A stretch of DNA of 64,000 nucleotides, taken from NCBI GenBank assembly GCA_902536935.1, contig CACAZM010000007.1, forward strand, positions 18,091 through 82,090, in the 5' to 3' direction. The position numbers and the translations under genes were made by a program. The stretch's first letter is position 1. The number at the start of each line of letters is the position of its first letter. This stretch comes from an uncultured Bacteroidota bacterium. Lineage in GTDB: Bacteria > Bacteroidota > Bacteroidia > Flavobacteriales > Flavobacteriaceae. The notes under the pieces are model-generated. The model had not been told where the DNA came from, made no database searches, and saw only the letters and a program-made list of their open reading frames with translations. This document shows positions 28,392-38,073 of the stretch, one piece after another.

Positions 28392-28482
28392 TGTACTTTA
28401 GCAAAGCCATAACATAAGTAGGTTAAGTTCATGGTAAGATTTGGGGCAAAAAAGGAGGAGTCTTTCCTCCTTTTTTATTTTA
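28392..28482 (+). ncRNA. Twin repeat copy 2: candidate small RNA with own promoter and terminator
   Basis: Base-for-base identical to 28223-28313 at an offset of 169 bp. Here TACTTTAG is preceded by TTTTG with a 17-bp spacer. The terminator hairpin is at 28448-28477, and it would also end any transcription running from the purF side. The 78 bp between the copies are unrelated to them. Confidence 0.5.
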
Positions 28483-28533
28483 CAAAAAAAGAGCGAAATG
28501 CCCCTTTATTTTTTTGACAGCTATTACGATTTT

Positions 28534-29139
28534 TTATTTGGCTGCTTCAAAGTGATTTGCGACCACCTCCCAATCAATGACATTAAAAAAAGCATCTATA
28601 TACTCGGGTCTGCGATTTTGATAGTTGAGATAGTAGGCGTGTTCCCAAACATCAAGTCCTAGAATAGGGACTCCACCACATGCAACACCAGGCATAAGAG
28701 GGTTGTCCTGATTCGCGGTTGAGCAAACCTCTAAACGCCCACCTTTATGAACACACAACCAAGCCCATCCGGAACCAAATTGAGTTGCGGCAGCAGCACT
28801 AAAGGCAGTTTTAAACTCATCAAATGAACCAAACGAATTATGAATTGCATCCGCCAAACCGCCCGAAAGAGTTTTTGGATTTGGGCTCATCAAGCTCCAA
28901 AACAGACAATGATTATAAAACCCACCCCCATTGTTACGAACAGCGCCATTGCTCATATCTAGGTTTTGAAGAATATCCATAATAGACTGAGATTCAAGGA
29001 CTGTGCCAGCAATAGCTGCATTGAGTTTGGCGGTATATCCAGCGTGATGCTTGGTGTGGTGAATCTCCATGGTTCGTGCATCTATATGCGGTTCCAAGGA
29101 GTCATAAGAATATGAAAGCTGAGGAAGTTCGAAGGACAT
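28534..29139 (-). CDS. Superoxide dismutase (Fe/Mn family)
   Basis: A 201-residue enzyme that converts superoxide to hydrogen peroxide and oxygen. Metal ligands are visible as the N-terminal histidine in M-E-I-H-H-T-K-H-H, a middle histidine in N-H-C-L-F-W, and D-V-W-E-H near the C-terminus. Start and length are normal. It has its own promoter upstream. Whether iron or manganese is used cannot be decided here. Confidence 0.95.
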   Translation of the reverse strand: MSFELPQLSYSYDSLEPHIDARTMEIHHTKHHAGYTAKLNAAIAGTVLESQSIMDILQNLDMSNGAVRNNGGGFYNHCLFWSLMSPNPKTLSGGLADAIHNSFGSFDEFKTAFSAAAATQFGSGWAWLCVHKGGRLEVCSTANQDNPLMPGVACGGVPILGLDVWEHAYYLNYQNRRPEYIDAFFNVIDWEVVANHFEAAK

Positions 29140-29162
29140 AATTTTTTATTTGTGATGAACAA

Positions 29163-29192
29163 CAAATTTATGTAATATTAAACAACTGACAA
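29163..29192 (-). promoter_or_regulatory. Promoter of superoxide dismutase (TTG-N19-TAAATTTG)
   Basis: On the minus strand TTG (29190-29192) and TAAATTTG (29163-29170) are separated by 19 bp, an exact fit to the spacing of the Bacteroidota housekeeping promoter. It lies 23 bp before the start codon. Confidence 0.65.
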
Positions 29193-29207
29193 GATAATAA
29201 AAACACT

Positions 29208-32200
29208 TTGAAACAAAACCCGAACCCTTCATTTCTTATTTACGACGCCTCCGCAGGTTCGGGAAAGACCTATGCGCTTGTAAGGCATTACTTACATACG
29301 GCTTTGAACACTAACAACCCAGAAAAATACCAGTCGATTTTAGCCATAACATTCACAAACAAAGCGGCGCAAGAAATGAAGACGCGCGTTTTGACACAGC
29401 TGAGAGAATTTTCGTCTGCACAAATTTTACTTGAGCCAACTGAGCTTTTTTTAGAAATTGTTGCTTTATGCGGGACAACAAAGCAAACGATACAACAACG
29501 CGCGACGAAAACCCTATACCATCTTCTTCAGCATTACGGCCACTTTTCCATTACGACTATTGACAGCATGACCCACCAAATCGTACGCACATTTTCTAGG
29601 GATTTGGGGCTGAGTTCCACCTTTGAATTGATGTTGGAAACAGACCAATTTATTGAGCAAGCCGTCGATTTCTTAATAGAACAAACAGGTGAAAACAAGC
29701 AGCAAACAAAAATTCTGACAGATTTTGTCATTCAAAAAGCCAAAGACAGCCGGTCGTGGGACATTTCATATGACTTGAACAATATTGCATCGTTGATTTA
29801 TAATGAAAACCATTACCAGCAGCTTCGACAAATAAGCGACAAAACATGGACAGACTTTTTGCAGCTACAAAAACAAATTCAGGCTCATAGAGCAAATGCG
29901 ATTGTAGCCATTAACAAGAGATCAAAATCTTTATATGATAAGGTCATCAATTTACATATTGATGAGGCATCATTTTCCCACAGAGAACTTCTCAATCAAT
30001 TGGAGAAAGGACGGTCTGAAAACCCAAGCTCGATCCCAAGCAATCGATTGCTTAGTCAAAATAAAAACCAAAAACTGTTAAAAAAGTCTGCAAGACAACA
30101 CGAACAAGACGCTCTGAGTCTTTTGCAAAACGACATCGATGAGTGGATTGATGAGGTTGCTCATCAACAAAAGAAATACACCCTTTTTAACCTTATCGAA
30201 AGACAGCGCGTTCCACTTTCTACCCTTCATGCAATTTATCAAACTATACAAGAGTTACAAGAAAAACAAGACATAAGATTGTTAGGTGGTTTTAACTCCC
30301 TGTTATTTGAAACAATAATTGGGATGCCAACACCATTTATTTACGAGCGCCTAGGTATTAAATACAAAAATTTTTATGTCGATGAGTTTCAAGACACTTC
30401 GGTTTTACAATGGAAGAATCTCATCCCACTATTAGAAAATGCCACAGCAAGTAAAGAAAGCACGATACTTTTGGTTGGGGATGCCAAACAATCGATATAC
30501 CGCTGGCGTGGAGGTTGTCCTGAGCAGTTTATGCGACTTATCAAAGGAGAAACGCCATTTTCCATTTCTCCCGAAGTCATTAAACTACCGAAAAACTACA
30601 GAAGCCTAGATACAATTGTAACGACCAACAATAGTTTTTTTAAACAAGTGGCGGCAAAATTGACAGCGCCCGACTATCAAAACCTATTTATAAAGGGAGC
30701 GAATCAAGAAACCAACAACAAACCCGGAGGGACACTGACTTTTTCGTTTGTTGAGGGACAAACACTGTATGAGCGCGAGCCAAATTATCTCGAAGCTGTA
30801 TACCAACAAATTATCGACTGCGAAAGCCGTGGCTACAAGCGCAACGAAATTTGCGTTTTGGTGCGCACGCGCAATCAAGGGGTTTTGACTACCGAATATT
30901 TAGCTCAGCAAAAGATCGATGTGATTTCTGCAGAAACGCTACTTCTTTCACAAAGTAGAAAGGTCAATGTCTTGTTGAGTTGGATACGACTGCGATCAAA
31001 TCCAACTGATGAAGTGTCTCGGAAAGTGATTTTAGATTATTTCCGAAATAATGATCAACACCCTTATGACTGGGATCGATCAGGGCTAAAAAAACGCATA
31101 AAGGATTTCGTTGATCTAATCAACAACAACACACACACGTTTTCTTATAAACGGCTTGCTAAAGCAAACCTCTATGAAGCAGTAGAATACACGATCGAAG
31201 CATTTGGAATGACAGCAAGCCTTTGCCCATACCTTTCGGGGTTTTTAGAGGAAATCTTAGAATTCACAAGGAGTAAAGCAAGTAGCGACAATGGGTTTTT
31301 ATCACATTGGGAAGAAGTGAAAGACCGCCGATCGATCCGTTTAACTTCGAAAAATAATGCCGTTGAAGTTATGACGATTCACAAAGCCAAAGGCCTTGAG
31401 TTTCCAGTAGTGATTTTTCCTTTTGCCGAAACAAAAATCTACTCCACCCAGCCTATAACACATTGGCTCCATGTATCAGAGAGTGAATTTGTGGGCTTTT
31501 CTTCTTTACTGGTAGGGTTGAATAAAGACTTCTCAGAAACTAGTGATGAAAATCATGCGATATACGAGGCTGCTAGAGAAACACAAGCTTTGGATGCGCT
31601 CAACACCCTTTATGTTGCCATGACTCGTCCCGAAAAAGAGTTACACATTGTTAGTTATGAACCGAAAAAAATATCCAATACATATGCAGATTTATTTGTA
31701 GAATTTGTCAAAACAAATAGTTTACCACAGTTGGGCGATCACCAATACATAAGCGGAGAACTTTCCATAAACAACGCTAATTTACCACTAGATCATCTCA
31801 CAAAAACCACAAAATGGATCGTAAACCCAAACGTTGATGCCATATTCCGAAAAAACCAGGCCTTTCGAGCACAAGACAAAAACAATGCGGTTGATTTCGG
31901 TTATGTATTTCATGAAATCATGGCTCGTATTTATGTAAAAACAGATGTAGAGGGGGCGGTACAATTTGCTCATAGTCAAGGACATATACGAATAGATCAA
32001 CTCAATCAGCTTCAAAATTTAATTCACGAACTTGTTAACCACACAGAATTGGAAAACTTTTTTAACCCCAATTACACCCAATACAACGAAAGAACCCTTT
32101 TATGCCCAAAGGGCTCTCCATTGCGCCCAGATTGCTTTGTATTACTTCCCAACAAAGCGGTTGCTTTATTAGACTATAAGACAGGAAAACCCAGACCCGA

Positions 32201-32315
32201 ACACAAAGACCAACTGCTTGAATACGCTTCTTTTTTTGAGAAATTAGGGCATCAAATCACTCAAAAAACAATCGTTTATGTGGACCAAAAAGTGTCATTG
32301 GAACATATTTACTAA
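29208..32315 (+). CDS. UvrD/AddA-like helicase-nuclease
   Basis: A 1035-residue superfamily 1 helicase. The Walker A motif A-S-A-G-S-G-K-T is at residues 14-21, D-E-F-Q-D-T-S is the Walker B box, and a PD-(D/E)XK nuclease motif near the C-terminus reads A-L-L-D-Y-K-T-G-K. It is the likely AddA/RecB-like subunit that processes double-strand breaks for recombination. The start is TTG at 29208; stops lie just upstream and no ATG precedes the Walker motif. The probable partner nuclease is at 33778. Confidence 0.9.
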   Translation: MKQNPNPSFLIYDASAGSGKTYALVRHYLHTALNTNNPEKYQSILAITFTNKAAQEMKTRVLTQLREFSSAQILLEPTELFLEIVALCGTTKQTIQQRATKTLYHLLQHYGHFSITTIDSMTHQIVRTFSRDLGLSSTFELMLETDQFIEQAVDFLIEQTGENKQQTKILTDFVIQKAKDSRSWDISYDLNNIASLIYNENHYQQLRQISDKTWTDFLQLQKQIQAHRANAIVAINKRSKSLYDKVINLHIDEASFSHRELLNQLEKGRSENPSSIPSNRLLSQNKNQKLLKKSARQHEQDALSLLQNDIDEWIDEVAHQQKKYTLFNLIERQRVPLSTLHAIYQTIQELQEKQDIRLLGGFNSLLFETIIGMPTPFIYERLGIKYKNFYVDEFQDTSVLQWKNLIPLLENATASKESTILLVGDAKQSIYRWRGGCPEQFMRLIKGETPFSISPEVIKLPKNYRSLDTIVTTNNSFFKQVAAKLTAPDYQNLFIKGANQETNNKPGGTLTFSFVEGQTLYEREPNYLEAVYQQIIDCESRGYKRNEICVLVRTRNQGVLTTEYLAQQKIDVISAETLLLSQSRKVNVLLSWIRLRSNPTDEVSRKVILDYFRNNDQHPYDWDRSGLKKRIKDFVDLINNNTHTFSYKRLAKANLYEAVEYTIEAFGMTASLCPYLSGFLEEILEFTRSKASSDNGFLSHWEEVKDRRSIRLTSKNNAVEVMTIHKAKGLEFPVVIFPFAETKIYSTQPITHWLHVSESEFVGFSSLLVGLNKDFSETSDENHAIYEAARETQALDALNTLYVAMTRPEKELHIVSYEPKKISNTYADLFVEFVKTNSLPQLGDHQYISGELSINNANLPLDHLTKTTKWIVNPNVDAIFRKNQAFRAQDKNNAVDFGYVFHEIMARIYVKTDVEGAVQFAHSQGHIRIDQLNQLQNLIHELVNHTELENFFNPNYTQYNERTLLCPKGSPLRPDCFVLLPNKAVALLDYKTGKPRPEHKDQLLEYASFFEKLGHQITQKTIVYVDQKVSLEHIY

Positions 32316-32320
32316 TTTTG
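32313..32320 (+). promoter_or_regulatory. Promoter -7 element of the OmpA-family gene (TAATTTTG)
   Basis: A full TAnnTTTG match that overlaps the stop codon of the helicase gene and ends 24 bp before the ATG at 32345, so the OmpA gene can be transcribed independently. Confidence 0.6.
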
Positions 32321-32344
32321 CAGCGAAACCAATCGGATAAAAGA

Positions 32345-33706
32345 ATGAAAAATCGAATATTATTTCCTCTAATTTTGGGAGCGCAAGCTTTGATCTTGCA
32401 TGCACAAACAGTAGTTAACCCTTGGCAAATAACACTTGGGGCAAATGCAGTTGAGTTCTACGAAAGAGGCGGTATACAATATCAAACTGGAAATGACGGG
32501 GTTCAATTCGACAATAAAATTAATTATTCAAAATACCTTTCCTTTTTAGAGGTTTCTCGATATCTTGGAAAGGGAATTTCATTTCATGTTGGGGGGTCTC
32601 TTAACCAAGTTGACAGGATTACGTCAAATCCATCTGATAATCCAGACTTATATTTTAGCGTTGATGGCGGGTTCACCCTTTCATCGACGACTTTTTTTGA
32701 CACTGGGAACTTAAAACCCACCTTAAGTTTAGGAGTGGGGTATACAAATATCAACGACTACGACCACATGACAGCCAATGCGGGGGTTGGATTGACTTAT
32801 ATGTTTGACCAAAGTTTTGGCCTCACTTTGAAAGCAAAACGAAAAGTGTTTTCACGGGACGCCAGCGATTTAATTAGTCAGCTGCCAACCGATGGAGATT
32901 ATGTTAATCAGTTTCTTTTTGGGTTTAGCTATGCATTTGGTAACGGAGATTCGGATCGTGACGGCGTTAAAGATGATGTAGATGCATGTGTAAACACTCC
33001 TGGTCTTCCGGAGCTAAATGGTTGTCCAGACGATGATGGAGATGGGGTTCGCAATAGCGAAGACGACTGTCCGGATGTTCCAGGCTTAATAGCTTTGGCA
33101 GGTTGTCCAGATATGGACGGTGATACGGTTGCTGACAAATACGACTCCTGTCCAGAAACGCCAGGCATACCAGCATTGGATGGTTGTCCTGATGCAGACG
33201 AAGACGGGGTTGCTGATAATGACGACAATTGTCCAGAGGAATTTGGTCCAGTCGAAAACAATGGTTGCCCATGGTCAGACAGAGATGAAGACGGAGTCTT
33301 TGACAAAGACGATAATTGCCCAGATGTTCCAGGTGCTGTCACAAACGCAGGTTGCCCAGAGTATCCAATTGAAGGGCTTGAGGAACTGTCCGTCAAATTT
33401 GGATCAGATTCATTTGAGATTGATCCTACTTTTGAAGAGCAACTAGCCGAAGCATTTCGCATAATTGAAGCGAACAGTACGGCAAAAATCATTATCGAGG
33501 GACATGCCGATTCTACAGGAAACGATCAAATTAATCTTCCACTTTCAGAACTCAGAGCAAGTCAAGTTTTAGATTATCTTATTCAAGCGGGAATCAGCCC
33601 AGATCGGCTAAGCATTGTCGGTTACGGCTCGTCTCAACCATTAGGAGACAATAACACTTCTGATGGACGTGCGCAAAACCGCCGAGTAGATTTTGCGGTG
33701 GAGTAA
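32345..33706 (+). CDS. OmpA-family outer-membrane protein with thrombospondin type 3 repeats
   Basis: The 453-residue protein has a signal peptide (about 1-20), an N-terminal beta-barrel region (about 25-205), and five Asp-rich calcium-binding type 3 repeats of the D-x-D-x-D-G-V-x-D form (about 210-335). It ends in an OmpA domain (about 345-453) with G-H-A-D-S-T-G-N and N-R-R-V-D-F for peptidoglycan binding. It anchors the outer membrane to the cell wall. The ATG at 32345 opens the signal peptide; the TTG at 32318 lies in the promoter element. Confidence 0.92.
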   Translation: MKNRILFPLILGAQALILHAQTVVNPWQITLGANAVEFYERGGIQYQTGNDGVQFDNKINYSKYLSFLEVSRYLGKGISFHVGGSLNQVDRITSNPSDNPDLYFSVDGGFTLSSTTFFDTGNLKPTLSLGVGYTNINDYDHMTANAGVGLTYMFDQSFGLTLKAKRKVFSRDASDLISQLPTDGDYVNQFLFGFSYAFGNGDSDRDGVKDDVDACVNTPGLPELNGCPDDDGDGVRNSEDDCPDVPGLIALAGCPDMDGDTVADKYDSCPETPGIPALDGCPDADEDGVADNDDNCPEEFGPVENNGCPWSDRDEDGVFDKDDNCPDVPGAVTNAGCPEYPIEGLEELSVKFGSDSFEIDPTFEEQLAEAFRIIEANSTAKIIIEGHADSTGNDQINLPLSELRASQVLDYLIQAGISPDRLSIVGYGSSQPLGDNNTSDGRAQNRRVDFAVE

Positions 33707-33732
33707 TAGGAACCAAAAGTCAAACAACATAT

Positions 33733-33769
33733 AAAACGCAGTGAAAATTCATTGCGTTTTTTTATTTTT
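33733..33769 (+). terminator. Intrinsic terminator after the OmpA-family gene
   Basis: A 13-bp stem with one G-T pair (33733-33745 with 33748-33760) and a two-base loop is followed by a T-rich run. It separates the OmpA transcript from the AddB-like gene that starts nine bases later. Confidence 0.85.
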
Positions 33770-33777
33770 ATTTTACT

Positions 33778-36495
33778 ATGAAAAATAGCTTTCTTTATGA
33801 AATAGTGAGCTCACTTTCAAACTCCAATTGGGGGGAACTGTGCTTTATTGTACCCAATAAGCGATCGGCCCTACATTTGACCCGAGAGATTACTGCTCAG
33901 CTTGAGAGCCCAACGATTGGTCCTGAAATTTTAGACATTGATTCATTTATTCGCAACCTTTCTAGACTTGAGACCCCACCAAAAATGGAACAATTGTTTG
34001 CGTTATACAATAGTTATTGTCAGACCGTTGACAGCAAAGAAAGGGACAACTTTATAACCTTTCTCAGTTGGGGTGACACCTTGCTAGCCGATTTGGACGC
34101 GATAGACAGAAACCTTTTACATCGCAAGGAGGTGTTTGGCCTATTGTCTGGAATGCAAGAGATTAAAGCGTGGGGTTCAGACGATAACACATTTGTTAGA
34201 CGCTATCTCAGCTTCTGGAAAGCTTTGCCAAAAATATATGATTCCTTTTCCCGTGCTCTTTTAGAAAAAGGTCAAGGAACAACAGGAATTCTTTGTCGTG
34301 AAGCAGTTCGCAATTTAGAGGTTTTTTTAGAAGCCCAACCAAAGACCAGCTTTATCATTTGTGGCTTTAATGCACTTACCGAAAGCGAGTCGATCTTATT
34401 TCAATCTATTTTAGCTCAAGATCGTGGAAAAATTTACTGGGATGCAGACACCTATTTTTTGCAAAACCCTAAGGAACAATCGGCGAAATACCTGAACAGC
34501 TATAAAAATTGGCCCTACTATGAAAACCAACCCTTTTTAGGAAGTCACAACACATTTTTAAAACAAAAAGAGATTGAGGTTATCGAAACCTCAGGGAGGA
34601 TTGCACAAGCAAAACAGGTGGGCAGTATCCTTGAGGACCTTTCGACAACAAAGCTTGATTGGGAAAGCGTAGCGGTTGTTTTACCTGACGAATCCCTACT
34701 CAATCCCATTCTTCACGCCCTACCACCAGATGTAAATAAACTCAATATTACCATGGGGCAGCCCTTGCAACAACAACCTATTGCGCTTATGATCGAGGCC
34801 TTATTTGACCTCCACATGAATCAAACTAAAAAAGGATTTTATTATAAAACAGTAGTGCAAATCTTTACCCATGAATTGATTCGAACATTCTGCGCAAAAA
34901 ACGAACTTGAAGACCCAAAAGAGTTTGCACAATCAATAATCTATGGGAACCACCGGTTTTTGACCTTACACGATCTTAAGAAAGTAAACCTGTTCAAAGA
35001 CCTCGGCTTTCTGTTTTCTCCTTGGAATAATCCCATAGAGGCGGTTCGATCGATATGTAGATTATTTCAATTGCTGCTGACCACAGCAGATCCCGATGAC
35101 GACCAACGACTGGATTCAATCCATTTATTTTTAACTTTTTTTAATCAAATTGATCTTCAGCTGCGCACGCACCCTTTTATCAAACAAATAAGTGAATTAC
35201 GAACGATATATAACGCACAAATCGGAATGCACAAATTGCCGTTTTCAGGAGAGCCACTACAGGGGTTACAAATTATGGGAATGCTCGAAACACGATTGTT
35301 AGACTTTGATACGGTGATTATCACACAAGCTAATGAGGGGATTTTACCCGAAAAGTCAACTGATGATTCTTGGATACCTTATGAGATGAAAAAGCAGTTT
35401 GGGCTTCCAACTCGAGATGAGAAAAACGCCATTTTTTCATATCATTTTTATCGATTGATGTATCGTGCCAAAAAAGTTTATATACTGTATGATGGACAAG
35501 GAGACGAGCTTGGCGGAGGTGAGATGAGCCGTTTTGTACGCCAATGGGCAACCTGGTTGCCAGAAAATCATAGTATGCGATTTTTTAATCAAAGCGTTAC
35601 TCTAAATACGGATACTAGACAACGGCTTGAAATTCCCAAAACACCTAGTCTTCTCAAACGCTTAGAGGATATGGCACAGAAAGGGCTGTCTGCTACAGCA
35701 TTGTCGAATTATATTGCCGACCCAATCCAATTTTACAACAATTATGTTCTTCGTATTTTGGAGAACGAAGAATTGCAGGAGTCGATTGCTTATCAAACCT
35801 TGGGAACTGTTATTCATAACACTTTGGAGGAATTATACACCCCTTACGTTACGAAACAATTGATGGTTCAGAACATTGAGAATATGCAAGACACCCACAT
35901 GGAAACCCTTCAAAAACACTTTGAAGATGAATTGGGTAAATCTAGCCACACAACAGGTAAAAACCTGTTGTTGTTTACGGCAGCAGCGCATAGCATAAGA
36001 AGCGTTTTAGAGGCCGACAGAAAAGATATTTTGGCGGGATCAACTATTGAACTGTTGGGTCTCGAAGAATACCGTAAAGTCAAACGGATCTATGCAGGCC
36101 TCGAACATCCTGTTACATTTCATGGCGTTATTGACCGCATTGACAGCAAGGATGGGATTCTACGGATTTTGGATTATAAAACAGGCCAAACCAAAATTAA
36201 AGAACTGCACCCAAGTGAGATATCAGACTGCTTATCCAACTCCGTTTATGCCAAGTCTTTTCAATTATTGTTTTATAGCATGCTTTGGTTAGAAGACGAC
36301 CCGAACAGCCCGTTTTATGCAGGGGTTATTTCGTTAAAAAACATGATTAGCGGAACTATGTTTCTTGGGCTGGGTACAGGTAGAACAAAACGTACGGAAC
36401 TTGTAACAGAAGATCTTGAAAACTTTGAAAAAGAGCTTGAAAAACTTGTGATCGAAATCTATACGCCAGACATCGCTTTTAAGGAGGTGATTTAA
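33778..36495 (+). CDS. AddB-like PD-(D/E)XK nuclease
   Basis: A 905-residue protein with a degenerate helicase-like N-terminal half, in which the phosphate loop reads V-P-N-K-R-S-A-L-H. The C-terminal nuclease domain has the core G-V-I-D-R-I-D near residue 782 and I-L-D-Y-K-T-G-Q near 797. This fits the second subunit of AddAB-type end-processing complexes. The four-cysteine iron-sulfur cluster of Bacillus AddB is not evident. Together with the 29208 gene it probably handles broken DNA ends. Its end overlaps the next minus-strand gene by four bases. Confidence 0.85.
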   Translation: MKNSFLYEIVSSLSNSNWGELCFIVPNKRSALHLTREITAQLESPTIGPEILDIDSFIRNLSRLETPPKMEQLFALYNSYCQTVDSKERDNFITFLSWGDTLLADLDAIDRNLLHRKEVFGLLSGMQEIKAWGSDDNTFVRRYLSFWKALPKIYDSFSRALLEKGQGTTGILCREAVRNLEVFLEAQPKTSFIICGFNALTESESILFQSILAQDRGKIYWDADTYFLQNPKEQSAKYLNSYKNWPYYENQPFLGSHNTFLKQKEIEVIETSGRIAQAKQVGSILEDLSTTKLDWESVAVVLPDESLLNPILHALPPDVNKLNITMGQPLQQQPIALMIEALFDLHMNQTKKGFYYKTVVQIFTHELIRTFCAKNELEDPKEFAQSIIYGNHRFLTLHDLKKVNLFKDLGFLFSPWNNPIEAVRSICRLFQLLLTTADPDDDQRLDSIHLFLTFFNQIDLQLRTHPFIKQISELRTIYNAQIGMHKLPFSGEPLQGLQIMGMLETRLLDFDTVIITQANEGILPEKSTDDSWIPYEMKKQFGLPTRDEKNAIFSYHFYRLMYRAKKVYILYDGQGDELGGGEMSRFVRQWATWLPENHSMRFFNQSVTLNTDTRQRLEIPKTPSLLKRLEDMAQKGLSATALSNYIADPIQFYNNYVLRILENEELQESIAYQTLGTVIHNTLEELYTPYVTKQLMVQNIENMQDTHMETLQKHFEDELGKSSHTTGKNLLLFTAAAHSIRSVLEADRKDILAGSTIELLGLEEYRKVKRIYAGLEHPVTFHGVIDRIDSKDGILRILDYKTGQTKIKELHPSEISDCLSNSVYAKSFQLLFYSMLWLEDDPNSPFYAGVISLKNMISGTMFLGLGTGRTKRTELVTEDLENFEKELEKLVIEIYTPDIAFKEVI

Positions 36496-36962
36496 TTGGA
36501 TATTTTTCGAATCACCCCAATCCCATAATAGAGGTACGAAAACGATTGTAAACCTAAAAACAGCCAAAGCACAGGCAAAAGAGAAGGCAGGTTTTCCATC
36601 ACTTGATCAAGAGCTTTTAGCTCCTCTTCGTCCAGATCGTTGATAGCAGGGTTATCCGCCATAGCAGACTCAATGATATCAGGGTCAATACTGGCAGACA
36701 TCAACCAAAACACAAAAACTAACACAGCAATAAGCCCAGCAAAAGCAGCATAAACGATTACCAAATAAGACATCACCTTATCAAAGCCCCCAATTCTCAG
36801 GTCAGACAGGATTTTTTTTCGGGTGGACCACAACCAAAACGGCACTAAGCCAGCGAGCAGGGTTAAGAAAACCCCACCGTTAATAAGGTATTGAATTAGT
36901 TGAAAGGCGGATAGGGTTAGGGCAATATAAAAAATGATGTTTTGCTTTTTACTAAAGGACAT
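36492..36962 (-). CDS. Membrane protein of unknown function
   Basis: I do not recognise this 156-residue protein. It has about four hydrophobic segments (roughly 9-27, 28-45, 65-90, 128-148) and an acidic stretch (I-D-P-D-I-I-E-S...L-D-E-E-E-L) before the last segment, probably outside the membrane. It stands alone, convergent with the AddB-like gene. The long frame and hydrophobic pattern support a real gene. Confidence 0.65.
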   Translation of the reverse strand: MSFSKKQNIIFYIALTLSAFQLIQYLINGGVFLTLLAGLVPFWLWSTRKKILSDLRIGGFDKVMSYLVIVYAAFAGLIAVLVFVFWLMSASIDPDIIESAMADNPAINDLDEEELKALDQVMENLPSLLPVLWLFLGLQSFSYLYYGIGVIRKISN

Positions 36963-37037
36963 AAAACAAGAGTTTAATCAGTTGTAAAAATATGAAAAAC
37001 TGCTGGGTTTTGGTTGGAAATAAAACACCAAAAACAA

Positions 37038-37045
37038 TATCTTTG
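37038..37045 (+). promoter_or_regulatory. Promoter -7 element (TATCTTTG) of the 28-residue micro-gene
   Basis: A full TAnnTTTG match ending four bases before an ATG, so that transcription would begin at or near the start codon. Confidence 0.4.
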
Positions 37046-37049
37046 TATA

Positions 37050-37136
37050 ATGGGAGTTGGAGGAGTCTTTTTTGCGAGTATTGCACTTTGTATTGGAGTG
37101 GCAATTGTTGCAGAAATTGTTGAGCGAATTAAATAA
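37050..37136 (+). CDS. Possible 28-residue hydrophobic peptide
   Basis: The frame reads M-G-V-G-G-V-F-F-A-S-I-A-L-C-I-G-V-A-I-V and ends A-E-I-V-E-R-I-K. It is a single membrane helix with a charged C-terminus, the look of a small membrane protein. The consensus promoter directly in front is the main support. There is no leader and no homology claim; it could be chance. Confidence 0.35.
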   Translation: MGVGGVFFASIALCIGVAIVAEIVERIK

Positions 37137-37315
37137 GTGCACTATTTATTAAACGCAGGGTGTCTTCATTTTAATAAGTGTTGGCAAAAATCAACTCAAC
37201 CACCAACTGATCGATTCCATTAGAATCCATTATTAAAACTCAACAACTTATTTTTTTAAATTGCTCTGAAACATCATGTTGAGATGTTTTTGTAACTTTA
37301 AACAAATCAAAAGTT

Positions 37316-37660
37316 ATGGAACATATTTCACTATTCTTTCAAGTTTTTGTTGCGGTTTCTGTTCTGATTGTTTGGGTATTTCGATATCACAATGTGATTA
37401 GAGAGTTTCAGCAGTTTGGATTTTCAGATGTTTTTAGAAATTTTGTTGGCGCATCCAAAATTGCCATTTCAGCCTTACTGTTGACAGGAATCTGGTATGT
37501 GGACTTAACTCCTTATGCCGCGATTGGCATGGCGGCATTTATGTTGGCGGCACAATTGTCTCATCTGCGAGTCCAAAACCCTTTTTTACAACGCCTCCCT
37601 TCGCTATCTTTCTTTCTGATGTCGGTTTTTGTTGCGTTATTCCATTTCGGAGTGATTTAG
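37316..37660 (+). CDS. DoxX-like small membrane protein (first of a pair)
   Basis: A 114-residue protein with four predicted membrane helices of the DoxX/SURF4-like type. The pattern V-I-R-E-F-Q-Q-F-G-F between the first helices and the helix with S-K-I-A-I-S-A-L-L-L-T-G are typical. It resembles the next gene in size and pattern, starts 1 bp before it on the same strand, and is probably cotranscribed. Function is unknown; DoxX proteins have been linked to redox or membrane stress. Confidence 0.75.
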   Translation: MEHISLFFQVFVAVSVLIVWVFRYHNVIREFQQFGFSDVFRNFVGASKIAISALLLTGIWYVDLTPYAAIGMAAFMLAAQLSHLRVQNPFLQRLPSLSFFLMSVFVALFHFGVI

Positions 37661-37661
37661 G

Positions 37662-38000
37662 ATGGATTATTATTTAACCATTGTTCTGTTTTCAGGCATT
37701 TCTTTTGTAGCGTACGGAATCAATTCTTTTATTTCAAAACGCATGAGAAAAGAGTTTAAAAGGTGGGGTCTAGAAAATAAACGAATAATTATCGCAACTT
37801 GTCAGCTCGCTGGTGGAGCCGGTTTACTTTTGGGCTTGAAATGGAGCACGCTACTGACTCTCTCTTCGTTTTTTTTGGGAGCGATGATGTTGGTGGCGAT
37901 AGGAGTTAGAATCAAAGTCAAAGATGACATTTCAGACATTTTACCTGCATTTGCTTATTTAGTGCTTAGTGTGATGATATTTTTTGGGGCGAAAGGATAA
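37662..38000 (+). CDS. DoxX-like small membrane protein (second of a pair)
   Basis: A 112-residue, four-helix protein. It shares with its neighbour the segment R-K-E-F-K-R-W-G-L followed by a helix A-T-C-Q-L-A-G-G-A-G-L-L-L-G and a C-terminal helix after a proline. The two may be products of an old duplication forming a heteromer. Only one base separates them. Confidence 0.72.
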   Translation: MDYYLTIVLFSGISFVAYGINSFISKRMRKEFKRWGLENKRIIIATCQLAGGAGLLLGLKWSTLLTLSSFFLGAMMLVAIGVRIKVKDDISDILPAFAYLVLSVMIFFGAKG

Positions 38001-38073
38001 CGTAAACACTTGTGTTCTAAATTTTTTCTTAATTTAAATATGCTAAATTTAGTTAATAATATGTTCTGTTCAA

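Larger units (their letters stand above)
36963..37315. other. 353-bp intergenic region
   Basis: An AT-rich gap. It holds a possible leaderless micro-gene (37050-37136, with a promoter element at 37038) and, before the DoxX gene, TAACTTTA, close to the -7 consensus. Nothing else was seen. Confidence 0.5.

Noticed and set aside
32929..33492. Long minus-strand frame opposite the OmpA-family gene
   Set aside because: It is a by-product of the Asp-rich calcium repeats on the plus strand; the Ser/Pro-rich product has no independent support.
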